A stretch of 64,000 nt of DNA, taken from positions 74,870,585 to 74,934,584 of the forward strand of contig OZ035960.1 of assembly GCA_964034945.1 (NCBI GenBank), given 5' to 3'. The notes under the pieces were generated by a model. It was not told the origin of the DNA, made no database searches, and worked only from the letters and a program-made list of their open reading frames with translations. The first letter of the stretch is position 1. The number at the start of each line of letters is the position of its first letter. This stretch comes from Chrysopilus asiliformis. Its lineage: Eukaryota; Arthropoda; Insecta; Diptera; Rhagionidae. The translations under genes were made by a program, and so were the position numbers. Below, in pieces: positions 45,811 to 57,060 of the stretch.

Positions 45811-47117
45811 TTCTTTTATTTATTGATTCAACAGATACATTAAACCATCTGAATATATAAAGATGAAACAAACAACTAATTATACAATTTTTTTTTCATT
45901 AAAAATTTACTTAAATTGAAGTCACCTATGTTTTGATTTATATTATAAGCTTTACACATGGCAGCCATTGGTTCATATTGACCATAGTTCGTTCTATGAA
46001 AAGGTTCATAAATAAATCGAGAGTTCCGATTGGCACGACAATGAGCATTAATATTGATTGATTCAAGCAGTTGGGGAGATTGAACATTACCAGACAAGAT
46101 ACCCTGAATGAATAATACTCGATGAGTCTCTCTACGTTGAGTAAGGGTAGGCAAATTTATTAGTCTGAGCCTATCTTGATAAGGTGGCAGTATCAACCTG
46201 TCGTCCCAAGAAAGGTTACATAGAGCGAAACGTAGAAAACGCTTCTGAACTGCCTCAATTCTGTTGGAGTGAACTGAATAAAAAGATGACCACACTATGC
46301 AGACATATTCTAGAATAGGACGGATAAAAGAGCAATACAAAATTTTCATGACATAGGGGTCAGTGATTTCACGAGACCATCTTTTTACAAAACCTAACAT
46401 TGCATTCGCACGACTGGTGATTTGGTCAATGTGAAGCTGAAAAGTTAACTTTTCATCAAGGATCACACCAAGATCAGTAACCTTGCTAGATCTAGATAAG
46501 GTCATACAACACGTGTATGTAAAAAAAATAGGTTTGCAGGCGCGAGAATATGTTATTACGGAGCATTTTGGAAAGTTGAGAGTTAGACCATTTTTTGTGC
46601 TCCACTCTGTAAAGATATTCAAATCTGATTTGAGAAGCGATGAATCATGATCGCAGCTAATTATTTTAAATATTTTTAAGTCGTCCGCATATTCTAGAAT
46701 TTGAGTATCTTTGAGAGTCGAGAAGATGTAATTTATGTATAAGTTAACAAGGAGAGGACCCAAATGACTACCCGGAAGTTACGTCAAATTGTTTAGACAA
46801 AACAGTTAAAAATTTAACTTTGAAAGAGCGACCATGCAGGTATGAAGAAATCCACTTAAGGAAGGAGACACAAAATCCGATTCTGCTCAATTTGAAAATC
46901 AATATGTTATGTGGAAGTTTGTCAAATGCTAATATCAGTGTAAATACAGTCAATTTGATTTCCTTTTTCAATTTCTTTAATACAAATGTTTGTAAATTCA
47001 ATTAAGTTGGTGGAAGTGGACTTTCCTTTAATAAAACCGTGCTGGTTTGACGATAATAAAGATTTACATCTAAAAGACACTGAATCACTTACTAGTGATT
47101 CGAAAATTTTGGCAAGT
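45811..47117 (-). pseudogene. Jockey/CR1-like LINE fragment inserted in the LOA relic
   Basis: 5'-truncated minus-strand reverse transcriptase: LAKIFESLVSDS, SSNQHGFIKGKSTSTNLIEF, a broken DISI..AFDKLPHN, GPLLVNLYINYI and catalytic YADDLKIF. The C-terminal part follows (VTDLGVILDEKLTF, SFIRPILEYVCIVWSSF, ending KFLMKKKLYN at 45876) and no RNase H. The 3' tail has AATAAATAAAAG near 45820. There are at least two frame breaks, around 46765 and 46925. Clade assignment beyond the Jockey superfamily is uncertain. No clean TSD. Confidence 0.8.
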
Positions 47118-48736
47118 CCGTGGAGACAGCTATGCACACTCTGGTTCACACAATAGAAAAATCACTGGACCTCAAGGAATACACAATGGTTACCTTTCTA
47201 GATATTGAAGGAGCCTTTAACAATGTCGTACCCGAGGCTTCATAGGAGCATTACAGTATCTTGGAGTAGAGGCTCCTTTAAGCGAACTGATAAATCTAAT
47301 GCTAACAGGCAGGATTATCAACTCAAAGCTGGGGAACTCATCTGCAAGAAAATTTGTAAAAAGAGGAACCCCACAAGGGGGAGTACTCTCCCCACTTCTT
47401 TGGATACTAGCAATTAACGAATTGCTCCAAATCCTGGAAGCGGAGGGCTGCAAAGTGATAGCTTACGCGGACGACGTTGCTATAGCTTTTTCAGGGAAGT
47501 ATCCTACTACCTTGAAAGATCTAACACAGAATGCTCTTTCTAAACTATCTACTTGGATAAACAAATGCGGTTTAGCGGTCAACCCGCATAAAACCGAAAT
47601 AGTCCTCTTCACCAGGAAATACAAAGTTCCTCAAATCGACCTACCTGATAAATGGCACCAGCCTAGTCTGGACAGACAGGGCCAAATACCTGTGTATTAT
47701 TCTGGATAGGAAACTAAACTGGAAACTTAATACTCAGGAAAGGGTTAAAAAAGCCTCAGTGGCCATCCACTCGTGTAAACGAGCCATTGGATCAAAATGG
47801 GGAATAAAACCATACATGGTTCACTGGCTATACACGTCTGTTATCAGACCCATACTTATGTACGGGGTAATCGTTTGGTGGACAGCTTTAGACCAAGCCG
47901 CACACCGAGATTCACTAGGGAAAATACAAAGAATGGCTTCAGTGTGTATAAGCGGAGCACTGAGAACGACTCCTACGAAGGCACTGGAAGCCCTTCTACA
48001 TTTGGTTTCCCTAGACTTTTATGGCAAGCAGATGGCGGCATGTGCAGCTATCAGGGTAAAAGTCTCATTAACATGGTATAATAATACTGAAAAATGACTT
48101 TCCAGTATTCTTAAGAATTTTCAGCTAGTCTCAAGAAATATAGACTACACTATATCCAAACCTTTTTTTGAAAGGAAATTTACCACTATTATCCCTTCCA
48201 GGCAACAATGGGAGGATGGTACTATCCAAAACTGTAACACAGTGCATTTTTACACAGGGGGATCCAAACTGGATGGGAGAGTGGGTAGAGGGATCTACTC
48301 TGGTCATTTAAATATCAGTCAATGTCTCCGCCTACCGGATCACTGTAGTGTATTTCAGGCCGAAATGATGGCAATTAAAGACGTTACCGAGTGGCTCAAA
48401 AATAATGTTGTATCATCTAGAGATATCAGCATCTTTACCGACAGCCAAGCGGCAATAAAATTCCTAGAATCTATCGCACTTACATCAAAGGTGGCACAGG
48501 AGTGTAAGGCGTCTCTAAATGAGATGTCAGAATATTTCAACATCAACATCGTTTGGGTGCCAGGACATAGTGAACGAGAAAGCGGACGAACTTGCTAGGA
48601 GAGGCACAATTGCGCCAGCTCTACCTGTAAAGGAGAGTATAGGCATACCTATGGCAACGTGCAAACTTCTGCTAAGTTCTGAAGCGCTAAACAATGCAAA
48701 CCAGAGATGGACACGGGATAGAACGTGTACCGTCAC

Positions 48737-49487
48737 CAGGGTTGGGACTTGAGGATGTGTAAAAGGTACTATTTTTGCCCAAAAAGGGTACTAGATTGAG
48801 ATAATGTGGTACTAGATTATTTTTTAACTATCGTGCAACCAAAATCATTTTTCATGCTTATTACATAGGAGTCAAGAAAAATCTGAATCTCGTAATTGTA
48901 GAAAAAAAGTCCTTGACCCATATGCATTGACTTTTGCGCTGTAAATATAACTGTTCTCGGTCAAAAAATACTCTAGAAAAACTCCTAAAAACCAATAAAA
49001 ATTGTCTAGATGTATTATTTTAAATTTTCGCTTTTATTTCAATTTTAAATTTTTGTATAAACTCCATCTAAAAACTTAAATTTCGAGAAGTATTTTGAGC
49101 TATTGCTAATATAAATCATATTTCCGTGGCCTACGATTGATTTTCATATCTCCCTTAATAAGACGAATTCAGTAGTCTTTAATTAAAGAGTTGTGGCGGG
49201 ATCATTTAAAAAAGTACTTTTTTTCTAATACATAGAAAAGCGATGTATTTTTAAAGGGAGCTTTAAATTCAGATTGTTATAACTTTAATGACAGACTGCC
49301 TTGGACATCGAAATAAGGAGACAAAGAATAGATCACAATTGTAGCTAGATCACAATCGTCACACAGATAAAATCATATTTTATATAAACCTTGAAAAGGT
49401 ACCAGATTCATGGGCTGTGGTACTAGGGTACTAAATGAGTCAAAAAGGTACTAGATCTAGTACATAGGGACTAAAGTCCCAACCCTG
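48737..49487. mobile_element. hAT MITE with exact 8-bp TSD in the LOA LINE
   Basis: Ends CAGGGTTGGGACTT and AAGTCCCAACCCTG, 751 bp, with TSD ACCGTCAC at 48729-48736 and 49488-49495. Repeats of gtactaga occur at both ends (ggtactagat). No ORF. Removing it rejoins the LINE reading frame around GTGTACCGTCACC-AAACG. Confidence 0.92.
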
Positions 49488-50363
49488 ACCGTCACCAAAC
49501 GTATCCGGCCAAAGCTAGACAAAAAACGTTCCAGTAGACTCCTCTCACTACAACGAAACGCGATCAGCACGATAGTGGGAGTAATAACAGGGCATTGCCT
49601 AATTGGCAGACATGCCGATAGGCTCGGAGCTCCCTCAAACGCTTTTTGCAGAAGCTGTGGGGATGTGGACGAGGAAGAGTCGACAACTCATCTTCTCTGT
49701 CATTGCCCAGCTCTAGCTCAATGTAGAAGAACTCATTTGGGTAGTTTCTTCCTAAACGATCTGGAGGACTTTAGCGCTATAAATGTCGCAGATCTACTCC
49801 GCTTCATCTACTCCAAATGGTTCGAGCTACAGGGAAATGGATCGTTACGATTCACGTGATATCACAATGGGTCATTCCTGGCCTAAGTGTGCCTTTTGGC
49901 AGCCACTCCAACCTAACCTAGTTTTTTTAGCTTTATTGCGTAACACAAACAGTTACGTGCTCTACGAGTCGTCCCACAACACTGCAGTAAAATTAATTTT
50001 TTGCTTGTGTAGCAGTAAAACTATATCAACATGGGATCGGAAACCATGAATTAAACCATGGCTTTAACCTTAACACTGTGTACTGGGGTGTATTACGCTC
50101 CAGGCACATTCAAATTTCAATAAAATGTTAATGAATACAATTTGAAAAACTTCATGAAAGTCGGTCAACTCAGACTCTAGTTTCAAGGCTTCAAAAAAAT
50201 ACTAGCACTAACTGTGTACTGGGGTGCTACATAAACTTCAGTAAAAAGTGAACGGATGGATGGAGTTTTTTTTAGCAGGTGGTATCTGGGGATAATTTTA
50301 CATGAACTTAGACCATGAAAATCAGTAAACTCTTACTCAAGTTATAACGTCTGAAAGACAAAA

Positions 50364-51328
50364 CATAACAAAAGCTATAATTGCCAAGTCGAACTTTCCA
50401 ATAAGATTTTTTAAAATTTATTCCAATCGGATTTTGATGTATGGCAGTTTTATGTATGTAGAATCATATCCTAAATAACTTTTGTTCTTGCACTTTTTTG
50501 ATACGATGCACCGTTTTTGAGATATTCACAAAAAACGTTTTCGTTCGTATGGGGGGTACCCCCCTAATGGTCCATTTTTGCCCATGAACGAACTTAGCCT
50601 CGCATTTTACGAAAAACGGATCTGTGCAAAATTTCAAGTCTGTAGCTCAATCCGTGCGCCCGCAATCCGCGCCACAGACGGACGGGCATGCAAAAATTAA
50701 TTATTCTTATACCCATTATTCTTATACCGTGAAACCAAAGGGTATATTAGATTTGCCTTACCGTTTGTAACGCCAAGATCCCGTTATCACACACAAAAAT
50801 GAATTACACCAGTGTGTTTAGAATGATAAAAAAAATTGAATTTTGCATGTTCGTCCGTCCGTCTGTCCGTCCGTCCGTCCGTCTGTGGCGCGGATTGTTT
50901 TTCGTAAAATGCGAGGCCAAGTTCGTTCATGAGCAAAAATGGACCATTAGGGGGGTACCCCCCATACGAACGAAAATGTTTTTGGCGAATATCTCAAAAA
51001 CGGTGGATCTTATAAAAAAAGTGCAAGAAAAAAAGTTATTTAGGATATGATTCTACATAAAACTCACATACATCAAAATCCGATTGGAATAAATTTTTTA
51101 CAAAATCTTATTGGAAAGTTAGACTTCAAAGTGGAATTTTGGTACAACTTTTCGAATTTTGATACGAATATCACCATACGGGTTTTCAATAATTGCCAGA
51201 TTGGCAATTATAGCTTTTGTTATGTTTATCATTCTAAACACACTGGTGTAATTCATTTTTGTGTGTGATAACGGGATCTTGGCGTTACAAACGGTAAGGC
51301 AAAGTTAATATACCCTTTGGTTCACCAA
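50364..51328. mobile_element. Cluster of three partial mini-me/DINE-like repeats
   Basis: Copy 5 (minus, about 50364-50725), copy 6 (plus, about 50730-51228) and a 100-bp end fragment (minus, 51229-51328) abut head-to-head and tail-to-tail. Copies 5 and 6 contain the 14-bp palindrome ggggggtacccccc between aatggtcc and catacgaacg. Copy 6 has GTCC/GTCT repeats at 50853-50885. Confidence 0.78.
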
Positions 51329-51558
51329 AAAATACTTTGGATCAATACGAAGTGGCTTGATTTTTTACCTAGCAAGATTTTGTAATAACGGATTTTCCCT
51401 GCTTGTAATATAGATCTCCAAGACTTATGTTGTAAAATTACAGCTCAATCGGTCGAGTGGAGCTCTTTAGAGCGAGGAATCGGCTTTTTTCTGCATTTTT
51501 CATCAATTTGTTCGACAAACCAACAACACAATTCTACACTATTTTTGGTTTCGTGAAA

Positions 51559-51645
51559 TTAATGCTTTGTATTTTGATTTGAACGCCCATTTTCATAATA
51601 AGCCTGAATAACTTTAATGCGTTGCTCGATTGTGTATCTTTCCAT
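51559..51645 (-). pseudogene. mariner-like transposase N-terminal fragment
   Basis: From 51645 the minus strand reads MERYTIEQRIKVIQAYYENG then RSNQNTK before a stop. This is the typical start of the helix-turn-helix region of mariner-like transposases. Nothing of the catalytic domain follows. Confidence 0.6.
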
Positions 51646-52149
51646 GGTTCAAATTGAGTTAGTCTGAAATTGAGAAATGTCAAATGAAATGCAGAAAAAA
51701 ACTTGACGTTTAGGTGTGGTTCACATTCAACATCGGCCCTTAAAATTTAACCACCCTTTATTTGCATTAGTATCTTCAATTTCTTCGACCTCCTATACAA
51801 CTTTAGTTGGTGAAATTAAATTCGTTTATTGAACAAATTGAAAAGTTTTTTCTGAAATCTTATGTCTTAATATTCGACATATCATAGTCATATATAGATT
51901 CCAATCCATACAATTTGAGGACCAATGATATTTGGCATCATTGCTTCAGCGTGAGAAACTAATTTTGGCGATTTTGGTTCTCCTCCGTCAGTACCATAAA
52001 TATGCTATTAGTTTTGAGCAACTTTCTGCTTTGTTCTTTTTTTAATGTTCTCATATTTTCTTTTCGGTACGTCCAGGGTTCTTATGACACCACCGGACCT
52101 TGTATGACTTCTGTTGCAATGTCTATCCATTTTTTTGTTTTTATTTCCA

Positions 52150-52560
52150 CAAATTTGTCATAGTTTTGCCAGCTCCTCGACTCTCTTATTGCCATATATG
52201 TTGCTGTGCCCGGGGACCCAGCATAGTCTAACGGCGTGTTGGAGGCGGAGTTGATTAAGTGCTCTGGGGCAATTAGACACGGTTTTTGACTTAATCGTCG
52301 ACGAATCCAGTGCCTTGATTGCTGCCTGACTGTCGACGTAGTTTGTAACCCTTGTTCTGGGTAGTTCTCTCGTCATTATCAAGCTTGCAGCTGCTCTTAT
52401 TACATAGACCTCAGCTTAAAATACACTGCTCTCGTCAGGCAGTTTGTAGCTTTTTTGGAGGTTAAGGTTCTCCGAGAAAACTCCCGCCCCGTGCCTTCTT
52501 CAGTTTTAGATCCATCAGTGTAAACTGAGACTTCTTGCTCGTCTATGACACCGTTGATAT
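52150..52560 (-). pseudogene. LINE RNase H domain fragment
   Basis: Minus-strand pieces of an RNase H: VSVYTDGSKTEEGTG (about 52525), SSVF.AEVYVIRAAASL (with a stop), YVDSQAAIKAL and LCWVPGHSNIYGN. All catalytic positions are recognisable but the frame is broken. It is separate from, and differs from, both LINEs upstream. An I/R1/LOA-type origin is likely. Confidence 0.75.
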
Positions 52561-52568
52561 CCCAAAGT

Positions 52569-52815
52569 TAACGGATTTCCACCAAAAGTTGATAGGATCG
52601 CCTTATTCCAGGACAAAACATGCCTGTTAAAATCATGGCTCTATTAGACAGACAGACAAACAGACAGACAGACACACAAACAGACAAACAAACAAACCGA
52701 CAGACAAACGGTCAGACAGACAGCTAGACAGACAGACAGATGGACAGACAGGCGAACAGAGACAGACATACAGACAGGGACCGACAGACAAAGACAGGCC
52801 GACAGATCACACACC
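52569..52815. repeat. CAGA-rich tract with repeat arm
   Basis: The segment 52569-52620 is the reverse complement of 7339-7385. It is followed by about 150 bp of imperfect CAGA/CAAA repeats (52647-52800), a greatly expanded version of the short GTCT tract at 7245-7290. Confidence 0.75.
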
Positions 52816-53514
52816 TAAACTTTTTATCCATAGCCATTTATTTTTTTTTATTTATATGCATACATATGCAATAGGTACAAATTTCTAACCGGTAGATTTC
52901 AACAAAAAACAATTTACAAAAAATCCAAGTTGTAAAAAGAAAAATAAAAAATTACAATTTACGTAAAACTTTCTTCCGAAACATATTTCGCGATATATTA
53001 AAATCTAAAACATCTGAGCATTTGTTAAATAAAGTAATTGGGTCGTTCCATAGATATCCTACTACTAGATCAAGCCATTTGCTATCTCAAATAGACCACT
53101 GAAACGTCAAAAAGTTATGACGAGAAAAAGGGACAAAGCTAGTAAATTCTGGGAAATTAAAATTCTGGAAAAAAATGCTTATGCAGGTCCCCGACGGAAT
53201 ATTATTCAATCCCTATACCAATTATTCATGTTAATATTCAGAGCTGCCACATACCACTTTAAATTTAGAATTGAATAGAAATTCAGAACTGATTCGAACA
53301 TCTGACATCACTAAAGTTCCAAGAAAAAATGAGACAACCATAGTCACGCTGTCCCATATTTTTGGTACGGAATTGTTCGAGTGCCGCGATCTAGTAGTAG
53401 GATATCTGTGGGTCGTTCACTCCATACAATTTTACATAATTATGACCAATATTGTCCCATTTTAAATTCTACCTTCTAAAAGCATTTGCAAATATGGAAC
53501 AGCGGATGAAAAAT
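52816..53514. other. No gene; one probable MITE
   Basis: At about 53041-53430 two arms pair around atatcctactactagatc and gatctagtagtaggatat, each near gggtcgttc. The intervening text is AT-rich. No supported ORF. Confidence 0.4.
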
Positions 53515-53524
53515 GAGCGAATTC

Positions 53525-53956
53525 CATGGTACTTACAAACTAAGGTAATATATTGCGCATGTTTCATTCCCTCTCTTTCTTTCATTGTGACGTCACGTGA
53601 ATCACACTTTTGTATTATCTACATAAGAAAAGCTTTTGAAATTACTTTCTTGACCAATAAAATAAGGTGTAAATGGTGTTCTGGTTGATTTTATAGCTGT
53701 AGATTGAAAAAATTTAAATCAAAACCATTTAATGAATTTAATAGCCAGTTTTATTTATTTTTCTTTTTAAACTTGAACGTTTTTCCCTTAATTTTTGGTT
53801 TCCAATTCTTATTCTAAAACACATTTTACATTGCAAAAATATTTTAATTATATCTACATCTGACATTGAGATATTTACAACAGACATTAATGTTTGTATA
53901 TAGTTAAATACAATTTTGGAGACTCGGAATATATTACCTTAGTTTGTAAGTACCAT
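53525..53956. mobile_element. MITE with 10-bp TSD, Mutator-like
   Basis: A 432-bp element with TIRs of about 30 bp (atggtacttacaaactaagg and complement) flanked by the direct repeat GAGCGAATTC at 53515-53524 and 53957-53966. A 9-11-bp duplication is the Mutator-like range. No transposase. Confidence 0.7.
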
Positions 53957-54111
53957 GAGCGAATTCTATGAGTTAGACGCTTCATTCGTTTAGTAGTGTT
54001 TCTGCTGTTGATGCGAGCGGTTGTGTGCCGCTTTTTTTCCTCTTGTAGACTGAGGTACAGTGAGGTACAAACATTCACGCCAGTACAGTGAGGTACAAAC
54101 ATTCTGTCATT

Positions 54112-54641
54112 ATACCCGTATGGTGAAACCAAAGGGTATATTAAATTTGCCTTACGGTTTGTAACGCCAAGATCCCGTTATCACACGCAAAAATGAATTA
54201 CACCAGTGTGTTTAGAATGATAAAAAAAAAATTGAATTTTGCATGTCCGTCCGTCCGTCTGTGGCGCGGATTGCGGGCGCACGGATTGAGCTAGAGGCTT
54301 GAAATGTTACGCAGATTCGTTTTTCGTAAAATGCAAGGCTAAGTTCGTTAATGGGCAGAAATGGACCATTAGGGGGGTACCCCCCATACGAACGAAAACG
54401 TTTTTTGCGAATATCTCAAAAATGGTGCATCCTATCGAAAAATTCCAAGAACAAAAGTTATTTAGGATATGATTCTACATAAAACTTCCATACATCAAAA
54501 TCCGGTTGGAATTAATTTAAAAAAATCTTATTGAAAAGTTAGACTTTAAAGTGGAATTTTGATACAACTGTTCGCCGTTCACTTAAACTTCGAACAATGC
54601 CATATCACCAATAATTGCCAGATTGGCAATTTTAGCTTTTG
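54112..54641 (+). mobile_element. mini-me/DINE-like repeat, copy 7
   Basis: Near full length, starting tacccgtatggtgaaacc, with a short GTCC tract (54246-54262), the ggggggtacccccc module (54373-54386) and tail gccagattggcaatttt. The inner part of its tail carries cgaacaatgccatatcacc instead of the usual catacgggt. Confidence 0.78.
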
Positions 54642-54779
54642 TTGTTTTATTGTCAATCATGAAGCGCTGAAGACGTGATTCGGATTGGGAGAAAAATTAT
54701 TTTTAGGTATTGTAGACAATAATGGAAATTTGCAGAAATTCGAAGATGACTCTACGCTCGGTAAACATACACTCGCAGT

Positions 54780-56282
54780 CAGTGTTGCCGAAAGTTCAAG
54801 AGCAAAATTCCATATGTGTAGGTACAACACGTATGATTTTTCCCTACTTGGAGAGTTATTTTTCCCTACAGTAAACACGATGAAATTTGAATTTGTGGAA
54901 TAGGAATGTACTATATAGGAATATAATATAAAATTAAAAAACATATTTTAAAACATAACAAAAGCTATAATTGCCAATCTGGTAATTATTGAAAACCCGT
55001 ATGGTGATATGACATTGTTCGAAGTTTAAATGAACGGCGAACAGTTGTATCAAAATTCCACTTCTAACTTTTCAATAAGATTTTTTAAAATCTATTCCAA
55101 TCGGATTTTGATGTATGGGAGTTTTATGTAGAATCATATCCTAAATAACTTGTTCTTGCACTTTTTTAATAAGATGAACCGTTTTTGAGAAATTCGCAAA
55201 AAACGTTTTCGTTCGTATGGGGGGTATAATGGTCCATTTTTGCCCATTAACGAACTTAGCCTTGCATTTTACGAAAAACGAATTTGCGTAACATTTCAAG
55301 TCTCTAGCTCAATCCGTGCGCCCGCAATCCGCGCCACAGACGGACGGACGGACGGACATGCAAAATTCAATTTTTTTATCATTCTAACACTGGTGTAATT
55401 CATTTTTGTGTGTGATGACGGGATCTTGGCGTTACAAACGGTAAGGCAAAGTTAATTTCAGTGTTGGGCAGAATTCAATCTGACTAATGATTGAATGATT
55501 GAAAAAATCAATCATATTTTTTTTTTTTGATTTGTGATTGAATTTGTTAGTCATTAATCATTCGTAACTTTGATTGTGATTGATTAGTTTTAATCATAAT
55601 CATGATTGAAAAACTAACTCTTATGATTGATTTTAATTTCAGTTTTTACTTTCCTCTATAGAGGTAAGTATTATATTCATGACGGAGACCGACTCATGAA
55701 GTCATGAGATGCTTACATCTGATATTTTTGTAGTCAAAATGTAAATTAAATTACAAACGATAAAAGTTCCCATACTCACGGGACAACATTTATGTCGGGT
55801 TATGGGAGAAGTTCGTTTATCAGAACAAGTTGGATTTGCGAATTTGGTCATAAGAAATGTCATTTCATGTTTTTTGTTGTTTGGTAATTTGAAATTATTT
55901 GAGTTTTGATTGTTTTTCCTGAAGCCTACTATCATTTCTATACAAAAATTTGAGCGCGAAATTGAATTTAATCATTCCTATCCTTGATTGAAATTGATGA
56001 TTGAAAAACTAATGATTACTGTGTTCAATTATGATTATGACTAATGTATTAATCATGACTGAAGTAATCATGACTGAATTGGCCACGACTAAATTTTTAA
56101 TTGATTGATCAATCAACTAAAAAATTAGTTGGTTAATATACTCTTTGGTTTCACCATACGGGTATAAAAAATGCTAAACATTTTTTTTTGTAAATATTGG
56201 AATTTCCCTACAAATAGATGAATTTTGAGAAAACTTCCCTACGCTTAATTTTAGAGAAATATCCCTACACTCGGCAACACTG
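54780..56282. mobile_element. hAT element with nested insertions
   Basis: Ends CAGTGTTGCCGA and TCGGCAACACTG, flanked by CTCGCAGT (54772-54779) and CTCGCGGT (56283-56290), an 8-bp duplication with one change. Subterminal repeats of ccctac occur on both sides. It contains mini-me/DINE copy 8, which is itself split by another element. No transposase remains. Confidence 0.83.
54948..56167 (-). mobile_element. mini-me/DINE-like repeat, copy 8, split
   Basis: Reverse copy, 54948-55451 plus 56129-56167 (actctttggtttcaccatac). The intervening 55452-56128 is AT-rich DNA full of attgattga/aatcaatca motifs, starting cagtgttgggcag. It looks like an inserted element, with GTTAAT on both sides. The ggggggtac module is partly deleted here. 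Confidence 0.75.
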
Positions 56283-56339
56283 CTCGCGGTGGTGGGCTAC
56301 CTTGTCTACACTCAACGTTGTGTGGTTTGCAGTATTTAA

Positions 56340-57060
56340 ATATTAGTAGTCTAAGAGGGATTGGTGCTCGGCTGTCCTGCGTGGTCGCAGCCCCAATTCT
56401 GCCAGAGAGATTTGATCCTTGGGTTCGTCAGGTTGATTTGTGACTTCCCCGTGCACAACTGCTGTAGCTGGTTTTTTAGCTGTCCTTTCGGTATATAGCC
56501 GAGTAATAGTTTTTTTGGTGTTTGTCCTGTCACCCACTGTGGCAGGCAATTAAGTGGTAGTGATTAAGTTTTCGGGTAGTCCACGACTAAGCCTTGAAGC
56601 ACTTAGACCACTAGGCATGAGGACTTCATTGGATTTCGTCGAGATCCGAATCCCAATTTCACCCATCCGTTCGAGCTGTGGTCGATGCGATTGCTTCTTC
56701 ATTGGCCCGAGACATCTAAATTGCCGTTTTAATGTGCTTGATCATATTATTCTCACAGTATTTTTCAAAAGCTTTATATGAAAACGCTGTTCCACGATCA
56801 GTCTCGCGTTTGCATCCAAAATTGGGCAACCTTATTCTCGCGCATGCCAATGTGGACCGATGGACCCACAAATATGCCTGTTTTAACCTGTCCACATGCT
56901 ACACCCACTGTGTTGCGCTCAAGCTTACGAACGATCTCATACCCCGTACATTACGTAAAACATAAGGCTCACAAAATCATTTCCACTAAGTTTAGAATTG
57001 TAGTAACGATGATCTATCCCACTTCTGAAAATGTAAACCGAGATTATTGAAATTTTTACC
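56340..57060 (-). pseudogene. Ty3/gypsy integrase relic
   Basis: Minus-strand frames, broken by stops and shifts, contain FGCKRETDRGTAFSYKAFEKY (catalytic-core Asp region near 56810) and MSRANEEAIAS, where the normal core has a PRANGQVER-like motif. Further on is a piece equivalent to the KTPFELLLGY segment (TPKKLLLGYIPKG near 56490). It is a decayed piece of an LTR retrotransposon polyprotein. No LTRs or protease/RT parts were found nearby. Confidence 0.7.

Larger units (their letters stand above)
45705..49925 (+). pseudogene. LOA-clade LINE ORF2 relic, interrupted twice
   Basis: 5'-truncated element in three segments. 45720-45810 reads SFLLKTLERLLDIHIRQKID and LSASQYAYCK. 47118-48736 resumes at GKSVETAMHTLVHTIEK, then FLDIEGAFNNV, GTPQGGVLSPLLW, catalytic YADDV (about 47464) and an RNase H region (48242-48620: FQAEMMAI, FTDSQAA, VWVPGHS). 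49496-49860 carries GHCLIGRHADRLG and CRSCGDVDEEESTTHLLCHC, typical of LOA/Lian-type elements. There are frameshifts near 47230, 47670 and 48590. The first RNase H Asp is replaced: TGGSK instead of TDGSK. Inserted DNA: a Jockey-like LINE (45811-47117) and a hAT (48737-49487). Confidence 0.87.
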
